A stretch of 60,497 nucleotides of DNA from Flammeovirga aprica JL-4 (GCF_012844305.1 NZ_JABANE010000057.1:1-60497), one strand, 5' to 3'; positions 50,926 through 60,338 are shown, counted from the stretch's first letter. Notes: a model not told the origin generated them from the letters alone. Numbers and translations: made by a program.

Positions 50926-52821
50926 ATGAAAATTGTAAAAGCTGGCGTAGTAGCCATTTTAATTTCTTTATTAGGAATGAGTTGTACTCCGAATGGGGAG
51001 GAAGGCTCAAAAGCATTAGTCAAGCAAGCTAGTGTTCCGAATATGAAACCAGCAAACGAAGTGAAGTTAGAAACAGTGGAACCTGCATACTGGTGGGCAG
51101 GAATGAAAAATGAAACTGTTTTGTTAATGATTCATGGTAAAAATATTGCCACTTCAGAAGTTCAGATTAAAGAGGACGGAATCGGGATTGAAAGTGTAGA
51201 CACACAAGACAACCCTAACTACTTATTTTTGAACTTGAATATTGCCAATGCAAAGGCAGGAAAGTACCCTATTACTTTTAAAGCAGGTGCTAAAGAATTG
51301 ACGTATGAGTTTGAGTTGAAGCCAAGAAACAAAGGGACAAAAGCACAAGGTCTTACTTCTAAAGATGTGATGTACTTGATTATGCCGGACCGTTTCGCTA
51401 ACGGAAACCCTGACAATGATTCACAAGCTGATTTGACTCAGAAAGCCAATCGTAAAGACAGAGATGGTAGACACGGTGGTGATATCGCTGGTGTGACTTC
51501 AAAGTTAGATTATTTAAATGACCTTGGTGTAACTACGGTTTGGTTGACGCCTTTCTTAGAAAACAATCAACCGGATTGGTCTTACCACGGATACGCAATC
51601 ACTGATTTTTATAAAGCTGATGGCCGTCATGGTACTAATGCTGAGTATAAAAACATGGTGGATGAGGCACACAAAAGAGACATGAAAGTAGTGATGGACC
51701 TTGTGTTCAACCACATTGGTAATGGTCATGACTGGATGAAAGATCTTCCAGCAAAAGACTGGATTCATGAGTGGAAAGAATTCACAAAGACCAACTACAA
51801 AGGTGAGGCTTTATCTGATCCAAATGCTTCTGATTTTGATAAGAAAATCATGACTGACGGATGGTTTGATGGTCACATGCCTGACTTGAATCAAGGTAAT
51901 CCTTATTTAGCGAAATACTTAATGCAAGCTTCTGTTTGGTGGATTGAGTATGCAGGTATTGATGGTATTCGTATGGATACGTACCCTTATAACAAAAAAG
52001 AAATGATGTCAGAGTGGGTGTCTTATGTATTGAGCGAATACCCTGATTTCTATATTGTAGGTGAAACTTGGTTGCCTGGTGCTACTTGGGAGTCGTACTG
52101 GAAAGCAGGTGGAAACAACCGTGATGGTTTTGTTTCAACGTTAAAATCTGTTTCTGACTTCCCTGTTTGGGACGCTTTAAATAGAACATGGAGAAACAAC
52201 TGGAGTATCACTGAAGTATACAAGACTTTAACAGAGGACTTCTTATATGATGATGCTAACCAAAACAAAATCTTCCTGGATAACCATGATGTAGATAGAG
52301 CTTTTGGTGTATTCAATAAGAATATTCCTAATATGAAATTGGCAACCTCTTTCTTGTTGACAACAAGAGGTATTCCCCAAATCTTCTATGGTACTGAAAT
52401 CCTAATGGGTAAAGGTGGTCACCATGGTGATTTAAGAGAAGATTTCCCTGGTGGATGGGCAGGCGACAAGCGTGATGCTTTCACTGAAGCTGGCCGTACA
52501 AAGAAAGAAAATGATTACTTCAACTACATGCGTTCTATCCTTCAATGGAGAAGAACATCTAAAGCAATTGCTGAAGGTAAATTAAAGCATTGGGTGCCTT
52601 TCAATGAAGTATATGCTTATGCAAGATATACTGATAGCGAAACTGTATTCGTGATTTTGAATAACAACAAAGACGAGCAGACGTTCAATACTGAGCGTTT
52701 CTCTGAGGTGTTAAAAGGTGATGCTAAAGGTAAAGATATTCTTACTGGCAAGTCTGTGACCATTGGAAGTGAATTTACAATTCCAGGAAAAACAGCAATG
52801 ATTATTGATTTGAGTAAGTAA
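50926..52821 (+). CDS. GH13 alpha-amylase/cyclomaltodextrinase-like lipoprotein
   Basis: The 631-aa protein has a lipoprotein signal (VVAILISLLGMSCTPNG). An N-terminal cyclomaltodextrinase-type beta domain (VEPAYWWAGMKNETVLLMIH) precedes a GH13 barrel: DVMYLIMPDRFANGNP, MDLVFNHIGN, nucleophile Asp351 in GIRMDTYPY, acid/base Glu380 in VGETWLPG, and Asp455 in DNHDVDR. A C-terminal beta domain follows. It is close to SusA/neopullulanase-like enzymes that cut alpha-glucans at the cell surface or in the periplasm. No SusC/D partners are nearby, so this is not a complete PUL. Confidence 0.93.
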   Translation: MKIVKAGVVAILISLLGMSCTPNGEEGSKALVKQASVPNMKPANEVKLETVEPAYWWAGMKNETVLLMIHGKNIATSEVQIKEDGIGIESVDTQDNPNYLFLNLNIANAKAGKYPITFKAGAKELTYEFELKPRNKGTKAQGLTSKDVMYLIMPDRFANGNPDNDSQADLTQKANRKDRDGRHGGDIAGVTSKLDYLNDLGVTTVWLTPFLENNQPDWSYHGYAITDFYKADGRHGTNAEYKNMVDEAHKRDMKVVMDLVFNHIGNGHDWMKDLPAKDWIHEWKEFTKTNYKGEALSDPNASDFDKKIMTDGWFDGHMPDLNQGNPYLAKYLMQASVWWIEYAGIDGIRMDTYPYNKKEMMSEWVSYVLSEYPDFYIVGETWLPGATWESYWKAGGNNRDGFVSTLKSVSDFPVWDALNRTWRNNWSITEVYKTLTEDFLYDDANQNKIFLDNHDVDRAFGVFNKNIPNMKLATSFLLTTRGIPQIFYGTEILMGKGGHHGDLREDFPGGWAGDKRDAFTEAGRTKKENDYFNYMRSILQWRRTSKAIAEGKLKHWVPFNEVYAYARYTDSETVFVILNNNKDEQTFNTERFSEVLKGDAKGKDILTGKSVTIGSEFTIPGKTAMIIDLSK

Positions 52822-52843
52822 TAATTTATTCAGTTCAAAAGAA

Positions 52844-52881
52844 TATAGAGCTAGGGAGAGGTCCTTAGCTCTATTTTTTTA
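52844..52881 (+). terminator. Intrinsic terminator of the GH13 gene
   Basis: ATAGAGCTAGGGA pairs, with small mismatches, with TCCTTAGCTCTAT around a GAGG loop, followed by seven T. Confidence 0.85.
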
Positions 52882-52942
52882 TAAATAAAATTGTAAATTA
52901 AGTGTATACAATTTTTTAATAACAAATAGACAATACGATTTG

Positions 52943-53566
52943 ATGAGCGATTGGCAAGATAAATTAAGACAGAAACTATCAGAACCTAAACCTGGCCGTG
53001 ATGCACATGATAAGATGTCATCATTGAAAAGACAGGATGAAACCCCATTTGAAATTCCTGCTACAGCTAGAAAAGCGGCAGTTTTGATCTTACTGAAAGA
53101 AGAAGAAGATTCTTTGGTTTTTCCATTAATTCAACGCCCTTCTTATGATGGTGTGCATAGTGGACAAATGGCTTTTCCCGGAGGGAAGTATGATGATACA
53201 GACGAAGATCTTATAGAAACGGCCTTGAGAGAGTGTTATGAGGAGATAGGAGTAAGTGTAGAAAGAAATAAAGTTTTAGGTACGTTGTCTGATATTTATA
53301 TTCCTCCATCTAATATGCATGTTGTGCCAGTAGTGGCAAATTACAGTGATGTTTTTCAATACAATATTGATGAGTATGAAGTAGATAAAGTTGTTGAAGC
53401 TTCTATCAGTCAATTACAGGATATCAATAATCACAAAGAACATATTGTAGATTTAGACAATGGTGTGAAATTCAAAACACCTGCCTTTGATGTATACGGA
53501 CATACAGTGTGGGGTGCTACAGCAATGATGTTGAGTGAATTATTGATGATTATTGAGAAGATATAA
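52943..53566 (+). CDS. Nudix hydrolase, CoA pyrophosphatase-like
   Basis: A 207-aa protein from the ATG at 52943; a TTG directly precedes it. SGQMAFPGGKYDDTDEDLIE runs into TALRECYEEIGV, joining the UPF0035-type entry motif with the Nudix box (GxxxxxExxxRExxEExG). TLSDIYIPPSNMHVVPVVA follows, as in NudL-like CoA pyrophosphatases that remove 3',5'-ADP from CoA. The N-terminal 40 residues are charged and likely flexible. Monocistronic. Confidence 0.85.
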   Translation: MSDWQDKLRQKLSEPKPGRDAHDKMSSLKRQDETPFEIPATARKAAVLILLKEEEDSLVFPLIQRPSYDGVHSGQMAFPGGKYDDTDEDLIETALRECYEEIGVSVERNKVLGTLSDIYIPPSNMHVVPVVANYSDVFQYNIDEYEVDKVVEASISQLQDINNHKEHIVDLDNGVKFKTPAFDVYGHTVWGATAMMLSELLMIIEKI

Positions 53567-53688
53567 TCTTATTTCGCTCAAAAATCCCTTGACCTTATTT
53601 ACCATTTTATTGGCCTAATATTCCAATTTAATCCCTGAGTAATAGCCGTACTTTGTACTATCGAAAATCAATAATCGCTATTACTATT

Positions 53689-54672
53689 ATGAAAAATAAA
53701 TCGAAACAAAACACAAGAGTTTTAATTACAGGGGCAAATGGTGGAATGGGTCTTGAGACTACTAAAATCCTTTTTGAAAAAGGGTATGGTAGTATCATAA
53801 TGGCTTGCAGAACAGAAGATAAAGCAAAAGTTGCCAAGAATAAAATATTACAGGAGGCGGAAAGTAACAACGGAGGAGATAAGTTGGAAACGTATGGAGG
53901 GTTTGATATGAATGCTCCTGAAGCTATTGAAAAAGCAGTAAACGTTCTTCCAGTACATCAAAAAATCGATGTTGTTTTTTTACAATCCGGTGGTGTGATC
54001 TTCGGCAATAATTTCGAATACATCAACTTTAACAATAAGAAAATAGAAAAGACGATATTCCAGAATGTGATTGGTGGTTATATCGTACTTCAGAACTTAA
54101 AAAGAAGAAATCTATTATCAGAGAATTATAGAGTCATTTATGCAGGTGGTGAAGGAGCAAGAGGAATTCCCGGTATGATGGATAAACCAACCTTCAATTC
54201 ACCTAAAATATTACGTGATTATATTGAAGGAAACCTCAAAGGACAAAAATACCATGATATGAATGCCATGGGAACTTCTAAGCTTATGAGTGCTTTATTA
54301 GTGGCGAAATTAGCTCAAAACGCACAGCAAGGTGAAGAGTTTATTTGGTTTACACCGGGCTTGACTTATGGTACAAATGGATTGGCTACAAAACCGGCTT
54401 TAGAGAGATGGTTTTTAGAGAACATCGGTTTCACTATTATGAAATGGGTGGGAATGGCTCAAAGCCCAGTTCAAGCGGCTCAAAAATATGTTAGTGCAAT
54501 TGATGGAATAAGAGGAGAAAATGGTGATATTTTAGGCTCTCCTGAAAAGAAAACATTGGGTCCTACAGTGGATCAAAAACCAATGAACACAGCCTTTACA
54601 GATCAAGGTCTGATCAATGAATTTTATGCTATAGTAAAGGAAGTTTATCCCGAAAAAGAAATAGTACAATAA
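53689..54672 (+). CDS. Short-chain dehydrogenase/reductase family protein
   Basis: A 327-aa protein from the ATG at 53689. The Rossmann motif is VLITGANGGMGLETTKILFE, then MACRTEDKAKVAKNK (NADP-type Arg), VVFLQSGGVIFGNN in place of the usual NNAG, and KYHDMNAMGTSKLMSALLVA with Tyr-less active site (the usual YxxxK is spread as MGTSK). It resembles protochlorophyllide/retinol dehydrogenase-like SDRs but has an altered catalytic Tyr position, so activity is uncertain. Substrate unknown. Confidence 0.75.
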   Translation: MKNKSKQNTRVLITGANGGMGLETTKILFEKGYGSIIMACRTEDKAKVAKNKILQEAESNNGGDKLETYGGFDMNAPEAIEKAVNVLPVHQKIDVVFLQSGGVIFGNNFEYINFNNKKIEKTIFQNVIGGYIVLQNLKRRNLLSENYRVIYAGGEGARGIPGMMDKPTFNSPKILRDYIEGNLKGQKYHDMNAMGTSKLMSALLVAKLAQNAQQGEEFIWFTPGLTYGTNGLATKPALERWFLENIGFTIMKWVGMAQSPVQAAQKYVSAIDGIRGENGDILGSPEKKTLGPTVDQKPMNTAFTDQGLINEFYAIVKEVYPEKEIVQ

Positions 54673-54681
54673 AAGTAATTT

Positions 54682-54749
54682 GAGGTAAGAGGTAAGAGGT
54701 AAGAGGTATGGAGAACATATCTTCACTCTTAATTCTTACCTCTTACCTC
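54682..54749. repeat. Heptad repeat GAGGTAA with facing inverted copy
   Basis: About four head-to-tail units of GAGGTAA (54682-54708) face CTTACCTCTTACCTC (54735-54749). The arms form a strong stem that could act as a two-way terminator between the converging SDR and enoyl-CoA hydratase genes. The loop-side motif CTCTTAATTCTT resembles one in the fold-back element at 42226-42378. Confidence 0.7.
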
Positions 54750-54758
54750 ATCAAAATT

Positions 54759-55538
54759 TTACCATTCAATTTTTTCTTTATTCAAAAAAGCGGCAATACC
54801 TTTTTTACAATCCTCGTTGCTTCTTGCTTTAGCATTAGAAACCACTGCGAGATTCATTGCTTCTTCTAATGGTAAATGCCAAGTAGATGCAATCAGGTGT
54901 TTGGTATCTGCTTTCGCTTGTAAGGACGTTTCGGTGATGAGCTTTTGTGCAAAATCAAATACTTCTTCTTCCAGTTGTTCTGCAGAAGTAATTCCATTAA
55001 TTAATCCATAGTCCAATGCTTTTTGAGCGGAGATAACCTGTCCTGAAAGGAGTAATTGTTTTGCTCTTCCTTCCCCAATTTTTCTGACTAAGAAAATGCT
55101 TACAATGGCAGGGATAAAACCAATTTTCACTTCTGAATAGCTGAATTTTGCTCCACTTTCCGCAAACGCAAAATCACAAACCGTAGCCAATCCACAGCCG
55201 CCTGCAATAGCGGCCCCTTGAATACTTGCAATAATGATCTTAGGGTAATAGTAGATCTTGAGAAACAATTCTTTCAAGTGATTAGAATCCTCTAAGTTCT
55301 CCTCATAAGAAAAATTTTGAAGATCTTGGATGTAAGCCAAATCAGCACCTGCACAGAAAGCCTTGCCTTCCCCTTTGAGGATTACAGCCTTTACAGTGTG
55401 ATCATTTTCAATGATATCTAGCGTTTCTTTGAGTTCAGAAACAAGCTGATGATTGAGTGCATTGCGTTTCTCTGGTCGGTTCAATGAGATGTAAGCTATT
55501 TGTTGAGTTTTCTTGTAGTTAATTAATTCCAATGTCAT
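54759..55538 (-). CDS. Enoyl-CoA hydratase/isomerase (methylglutaconyl-CoA hydratase-like)
   Basis: The 259-aa crotonase has YISLNRPEKRNALNHQLVSE, the oxyanion loop GEGKAFCAGADLAYIQ, ASIQGAAIAGGCGLATVCDF and SEVKIGFIPAIVSIFLVRKIG with a catalytic Glu position. The tail DYGLINGI and AKADTKHLI is typical. It best fits methylglutaconyl-CoA or short-chain enoyl-CoA hydratase in leucine or fatty acid breakdown; the exact substrate is not fixed. It is alone on the minus strand. Confidence 0.88.
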   Translation of the reverse strand: MTLELINYKKTQQIAYISLNRPEKRNALNHQLVSELKETLDIIENDHTVKAVILKGEGKAFCAGADLAYIQDLQNFSYEENLEDSNHLKELFLKIYYYPKIIIASIQGAAIAGGCGLATVCDFAFAESGAKFSYSEVKIGFIPAIVSIFLVRKIGEGRAKQLLLSGQVISAQKALDYGLINGITSAEQLEEEVFDFAQKLITETSLQAKADTKHLIASTWHLPLEEAMNLAVVSNAKARSNEDCKKGIAAFLNKEKIEW

Positions 55539-55800
55539 TCTATGTGTTTTTTGTTAGATGGTGATTTATAACACCTTAATTTACTATTAATATGTCTTAT
55601 TTTGGCATATCAATCAATAGAAATTATGATGTTGTGTTATTTAATTTGCTGATAATGTAATATTTATACTTATAAAGTAAAATAAAAAAGTTATTGAGCA
55701 GTTGTTTTTTATTGCTGATAACAATTTTATAATAACGTACACATTGTAATTTAAGAACCATATTAAGCATTATAAACATATTATTATTTCCTGACGAGCT

Positions 55801-57471
55801 ATGAAAACCGATATAGAAATCGCTAGAGAAACCGTCTTAAAACGTATTTATGAGGTAGGGAAAAGTATTGGAATTCCTGAAGAGGACCTGATTCCATACG
55901 GTCATTATATGGCTAAAGTGCCTTATGAATTGTTGCAGAAGAAAAGAGACAACAAGAAAAAACTTATTCTTGTAACAGCGATCACTCCTACAAGGGCTGG
56001 AATTGGTAAAACCACTACTTCTGTAGGTCTGGCATTAGGTTTACAACAGTTAGGACACAATGCTATTCCTGCATTGAGAGAGCCTTCATTGGGTGTTTGT
56101 TTTGGTATGAAAGGTGGTGCTGCCGGTGGTGGTCACGCTCAAGTATTACCAATGGAAGACATCAACCTTCATTTTACAGGTGACTTCCATGCGATCACTT
56201 CTGCTAATAATATGATTTCTGCTTTGGTGGATAATCATCAGCATTTTGAAAGAGCTTCTGGTAAGCAACTTAAATCCATTAACTGGAGAAGAGTGCTGGA
56301 TGTAAACGACAGAACACTTAGACAAATCGTTACAGGTTTGGGTGGTATCGGAAACGGAGATGTTGCCGAGGCAGGGTTTGATATTACACCTGCATCTGAA
56401 TTGATGGCTATTTTATGTTTAGCTGAAAATAGAGAAGACCTTCAAGAAAGAATTGGTAATATCTATTTAGGGTACGATCATAATAATGATCCTGTTTATG
56501 TTAGAGATTTAGGGGTTGAAGGTGCTATGGCGGTATTGATGAAAGATGCCATTCACCCTAACTTGGTACAAACTACTGAAAATACTCCAGCCTTCATTCA
56601 CGGTGGACCATTTGCCAACATTGCACACGGATGTAACTCTGTATTGGCCACAAAAATGGCAATGAACTATGCGGATTACACTATTACTGAAGCAGGTTTT
56701 GGTGCTGATTTGGGTGCTGAGAAATTCTTCAATATTAAATGTAGAAAAGCAGGTTTAAATCCAGATCTTACTGTAATCGTAGCAACTTCTCAAGCATTAA
56801 AACTTCATGGTGGTGTTGCTTTAGATGACATCAAATTACCGAATATTGAAGGCTTGAAGCTCGGTATGAAAAACCTTGAAAGACATATTGAGAATATGCA
56901 AGGTTTTGGACAAACAGTAATGGTCACTTTCAATCAGTATGCTTTTGATACAACAGAGGAAATGAACTTTGTATCAAAATGGTGTAAAGAAAAAGGTGTA
57001 GAGTTTGCAGTAAACGATAGCTTTATGAAAGGTGGTAAAGGTGCTACTGAGTTAGCTCAAAAAGTAGTAGATGTGATTGAAAATAATCCTTCTGGACCTT
57101 TACAGTTTACATATGATTTGGAGGATTCTATCTATGAAAAACTAGATAAAATCGCAAAGAAAATATATAGAGCAGATGGAATCAAAATGGATTCTAAAGC
57201 TTTGAAGAAGTTGAAAAGAATAGAAAAATATGGAATGTCTGAATTGCCGGTTTGTGTGGCTAAAACGCAAAGCTCATTTACAGACAATGCCAAAATCTTA
57301 GGAGCACCAACAGGTGGTTTTGTTATTCATTTCGAAGACTTATTAATTAATAATGGAGCAGGCTTCATTGTCGCAAGAGCAGGCAGTATCATGAGAATGC
57401 CAGGTTTGCCGAAAGAGCCTCAAGCGAACAAAATTATGTTTAAAGATGGTCAGATCGAAGGTCTTTCATAA
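55801..57471 (+). CDS. fhs: Formate-tetrahydrofolate ligase Fhs
   Basis: The 556-aa enzyme has ITPTRAGIGKTTTSVGLALG (P-loop), LREPSLGVCFGMKGGAAGGG, DINLHFTGDFHAITSANNMI, FANIAHGCNSVLATKMAM, EAGFGADLGAEKFFNIKCRK and the C-terminal RMPGLPKEPQA. It makes 10-formyl-THF from formate, THF and ATP. It supplies one-carbon units that MetF at 4267 can reduce further. Length is normal; the upstream 262 bp hold no recognisable riboswitch. Confidence 0.97.
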   Translation: MKTDIEIARETVLKRIYEVGKSIGIPEEDLIPYGHYMAKVPYELLQKKRDNKKKLILVTAITPTRAGIGKTTTSVGLALGLQQLGHNAIPALREPSLGVCFGMKGGAAGGGHAQVLPMEDINLHFTGDFHAITSANNMISALVDNHQHFERASGKQLKSINWRRVLDVNDRTLRQIVTGLGGIGNGDVAEAGFDITPASELMAILCLAENREDLQERIGNIYLGYDHNNDPVYVRDLGVEGAMAVLMKDAIHPNLVQTTENTPAFIHGGPFANIAHGCNSVLATKMAMNYADYTITEAGFGADLGAEKFFNIKCRKAGLNPDLTVIVATSQALKLHGGVALDDIKLPNIEGLKLGMKNLERHIENMQGFGQTVMVTFNQYAFDTTEEMNFVSKWCKEKGVEFAVNDSFMKGGKGATELAQKVVDVIENNPSGPLQFTYDLEDSIYEKLDKIAKKIYRADGIKMDSKALKKLKRIEKYGMSELPVCVAKTQSSFTDNAKILGAPTGGFVIHFEDLLINNGAGFIVARAGSIMRMPGLPKEPQANKIMFKDGQIEGLS

Positions 57472-57489
57472 TTTAAAACCTTATTAATT

Positions 57490-57538
57490 AAATCCCCTTC
57501 AATTTAGTGAAATGCTAAACTGAAGGGGATTTTTTTAT
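57490..57538. terminator. Bidirectional intrinsic terminator between fhs and the M48 protease gene
   Basis: AAATCCCCTTCA(ATTTAG) pairs with (CTAAA)CTGAAGGGGATTT, with A and T runs on both sides. The M48 stop codon follows at once. Confidence 0.9.
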
Positions 57539-59151
57539 TCTGTTATAGCCCAAGCAAACCAATTGACTACTCTATTATCTTCTAATAAAAAACCAATATT
57601 ACCATGGTCATAAACGATGATAGAAAGTGGTTTTTTATTCCATCGGAAAGAAGGATAACCATAATAGTTTGAAGTTGTAATTTTTTGATAGTCATCATTA
57701 AAATGAATACCTTTAAAAGTCGAGGCTTCATTATTATCCAATGCAATAATCATTTTCACCTCAATATCTTTACCTGCATAGATGTAATTCAATGATGTAC
57801 CGTCATCTCGAAAAAAAACAGAGGCCCAATTCCCTAAATTGATTTCTTTATAAGTAGCACCTTCATGGATATCTTGAGGTAACTTTCCGTCAATCACTTC
57901 CTTATTTCGTTCTAAAGCAATCTTATGGTTCACTTCTTGGTCTTCATTGTTGAAATACGTGATGACCCAATTTCTGAAATCATCAAAATAAGATGCATCC
58001 TTTCCCGATTCAGCTTTTAATACAGAGTGATTGAATTGATTGATATCAGAATCAGAAGTGACATGATCAAACGCTTTTTGAGCATTAGTATAATCCTCAT
58101 TCAGAGCTTTGCTGATTCCCTTTATTAAATAAGCATTTTCAGATAATGACTTTCCTTCCCTTTCCAAAAACAATTGCAGTTCATTGATAGTACCAGAGGA
58201 TGCGTCTTGATTCCCCCTAATAGAATATGCACAAGCGAGATTGATATAAGCTGTTTCATAATAGGGGTCGATATGTATTGCTTCCTTAAAGAGTTGAATG
58301 GCTTCATCAATCAGCGTAAAACTATGATCTCTTTTACTCAATTTTGAGATTTCTTTCATCCGTTTCACTCTTACTTCAAATTCAAAAGGGTAGATATAAG
58401 GATATGCTTCTTGATTGTTGTTGGAATTAAGGTAGAGGCTCAAATTGCAGACACCAATATTATTATGAACAATTTTACTGGGATAATGATTTTGGATAAA
58501 CTCCATACAATCTTTTGCTTCTTGAAAACGATGAATGGCATAAAGGTTTTGACCCACTCTATAGATATTAATAAAATCAGAAATCTCATTGATAGCACTT
58601 TTTACTATGCTTTGTCTATCTTGCAAATCAGGGTAGCCAGCAAGCTTGTCTGATTTACCATAAGCATCATAGACCTTATTAAGAATAAGCGGAAAAACCC
58701 TCGGTGTATCATAACCGGCGACGGCTCCAAAAAACAAACTGAACTTATCGGCAACATCCTCTAATGTTTTTTGGTCATGCTTAGCAAACTCAGTATTAAA
58801 ACCAAAGTGATCACTATGATCTTCGTAATAATGTCCCAATTCGTGTCCAATAATACAAGCCAATGCATTCAAAGAATCTTTACCCATGCCAACACAGACA
58901 TCATACACTTTCTCATCCAAGTAAATGAAATGCTCGTTTTCTCCTGCAAAATACATGGCTATGTTTTTCTTGTCTTTAGAAATTCTAAAAGAAGGAACCG
59001 TTCTATTGTCGCCTTTAGCCATTGCAATTTGGTTCAATACCTTTTCTGCAACCACGTGTTTATAGTGATCAGAAGGTAAATATTGGGCAAATCCAATGTA
59101 AGGTTGTAGATAAAAGGCAATAAAAAGAAGGGGGAAAATAAGAAATTTCAT
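57535..59151 (-). CDS. Exported M48-like metalloprotease with TPR-like helical region
   Basis: The 538-aa protein has a signal peptide (MKFLIFPLLFIAFYLQPYIG, then FAQ). The zinc motif is GHELGHYYEDH (His103, Glu104, His107), with a downstream EDVADKFSLFFG that fits the M48 ExxAD third-ligand helix. Then come TPR-like repeats (NNIGVCNLSLYL, AYINLACAYSIRG) and a beta C-terminal domain. It is probably a periplasmic or outer-membrane-associated protease of the BepA kind, perhaps acting in envelope quality control. The start region AAATGAAAT is complementary to part of the RNA core at 59751. Confidence 0.85.
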   Translation of the reverse strand: MKFLIFPLLFIAFYLQPYIGFAQYLPSDHYKHVVAEKVLNQIAMAKGDNRTVPSFRISKDKKNIAMYFAGENEHFIYLDEKVYDVCVGMGKDSLNALACIIGHELGHYYEDHSDHFGFNTEFAKHDQKTLEDVADKFSLFFGAVAGYDTPRVFPLILNKVYDAYGKSDKLAGYPDLQDRQSIVKSAINEISDFINIYRVGQNLYAIHRFQEAKDCMEFIQNHYPSKIVHNNIGVCNLSLYLNSNNNQEAYPYIYPFEFEVRVKRMKEISKLSKRDHSFTLIDEAIQLFKEAIHIDPYYETAYINLACAYSIRGNQDASSGTINELQLFLEREGKSLSENAYLIKGISKALNEDYTNAQKAFDHVTSDSDINQFNHSVLKAESGKDASYFDDFRNWVITYFNNEDQEVNHKIALERNKEVIDGKLPQDIHEGATYKEINLGNWASVFFRDDGTSLNYIYAGKDIEVKMIIALDNNEASTFKGIHFNDDYQKITTSNYYGYPSFRWNKKPLSIIVYDHGNIGFLLEDNRVVNWFAWAITE

Positions 59152-59550
59152 TTTAGTTCTACTTATTTCGTTTGGTGTAAGTATAAGTTACATAATTGCT
59201 AAAAGTTAAAATAATAAAATGCACAATCTCTTTATCGCATTGTACTAAGAAAAGATACTCTTGAAATGTGAAAATGTATTAAAATAAGCTGAGTACTAAT
59301 TCATTTACAAGTGGTTACAATGTTATGTGTAGATTTTACAAGTGCAATAAAAAAGCTGTTTAATTATAGTATAATGTACAATTAAAACTTAATTGTGATT
59401 AAGTGAATATTTAATGTTGTGATTTTTATAAAGATATGAAGAATGTTGATTGTAAAATTTTTAATGAAAATACTTTTATGTTAAAAAAATCATAAATAAA
59501 AAACTGTGTTTTCGCAGTTATTTTTATGGTGTAAAAGACTGTATATCCTT
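59152..59550. other. AT-rich intergenic DNA, no gene seen
   Basis: About 400 bp upstream of the M48 gene, running to the promoter of RNA copy C. No reading frame, tRNA or strong hairpin is present. The M48 promoter must lie at its left end, but no full consensus was found. Confidence 0.5.
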
Positions 59551-59553
59551 GTT

Positions 59554-59567
59554 TTAACACATGTTAA
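59554..59567. promoter_or_regulatory. 14-bp palindrome at the copy C promoter
   Basis: TTAACA-CA-TGTTAA. It covers the position where the -33 box of the copy C promoter should be, which is otherwise weak. That placement suits a repressor or activator site. Confidence 0.4.
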
Positions 59568-59584
59568 TCTTTAAATACAACCTT

Positions 59585-59592
59585 TACCTTTG
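59585..59592 (+). promoter_or_regulatory. -7 box of RNA copy C
   Basis: TACCTTTG matches TAnnTTTG perfectly and resembles CACCTTTG of copies A and B. The -33 box at the right distance is poor and lies within the TTAACA/TGTTAA palindrome. Confidence 0.5.
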
Positions 59593-59598
59593 TAATAA

Positions 59599-59826
59599 CG
59601 TAAAACATAACTGTAAAGAATAAAGATTTGAAGTTTTAGAAGAATAGCACTTCAAGTTGAAGTTATTTCAATATTTCATTATTCTTATCAATACTTATCA
59701 AAAGTTATTTAAATTAGGATAAGTAATTCAAAAAGAGACAAATAAAGATTTTAAAAATATAAGTAATAATTCATTTCATTTCATACTAAGTTGGAGAGGT
59801 TATCATGATAATGGTAACCTCTTTTT
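59599..59826 (+). ncRNA. Putative RNA, copy C (~230 nt), upstream of an AraC-type gene
   Basis: It contains the same 37-nt core (59751-59787, with AATTCATTTCATTTCAT) and the same style of terminator as copies A and B, but on the plus strand and with a longer, unrelated 5' part. The terminator hairpin differs by a compensatory base-pair change. The terminator U-run holds a TTTG that, 17 nt before TATTTTTG at 59845, may double as the -33 box of the AraC-type gene. It could be an independent RNA or a transcription attenuator. Confidence 0.55.
59795..59826 (+). terminator. Intrinsic terminator of RNA copy C
   Basis: AGAGGTTATCAT pairs with ATGGTAACCTCT (12 bp, one G-T) around a GATA loop, followed by five T. 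Relative to copies A and B the eighth pair is A-T instead of G-C, so both strands changed together. Confidence 0.85.
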
Positions 59827-59882
59827 GTTTACCTTATTTTTCGATATTTTTGAATTGAGCATTATTCTTCAAACTTCTGACT

Positions 59883-60338
59883 ATGGAATATCAAGAGAAA
59901 CATATTACATACAAGGGGCAACCCGTTTTTATTAAACTTTCTATGCCTAGCTTTGATCGTACGTTAAAACAGTACGTAGAAAATGAAGCTTGTTTTATGT
60001 TTGTCAACAAAGGAGAAGTTGCTGTTAGAACTCCTGATGATTACTTTAAGGTGAATCGTCAACAGGGAATGTTGGCAAAGTGTTTAAATTACTTCTTTGA
60101 GCCAGTAAAAGATTCAAAGCATTGTGATGACGGCATTGAATCTGTTGGTATCTTTTTATACCCTTCTATTGTCAAAGATCTGTTTGAGTTTGATTTTACA
60201 CAATCAACACATAAAGTAGATTATAATGTAAAGCAGATTCAGATTGATAAACTATTAGAGAATTACAGAGAAAGTATCAATCTGCTTTTAGAAAACCCAT
60301 CACTAGCAGATGAAAGCTTAATTAGGGAACCCTGGTAA
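59883..60338 (+). pseudogene. AraC-type regulator, N-terminal domain only
   Basis: The 151-aa frame matches the N-terminal domain of Bacteroidota AraC-type regulators: FVNKGEVAVRTPDDYFKVNR, KCLNYFFEPVKDS, FLYPSIVKDLFEFDF and INLLLENPSLADESLI. In full-length relatives this runs straight into a helix-turn-helix domain of about 100 residues. Here the frame ends with REPW and a TAA, and no HTH appears in any frame after it. The break is near 60326. Insertion of another element is likely, because a short frame ends in antisense at 60428 beside a terminator. A functional stand-alone domain cannot be excluded. Confidence 0.65.
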
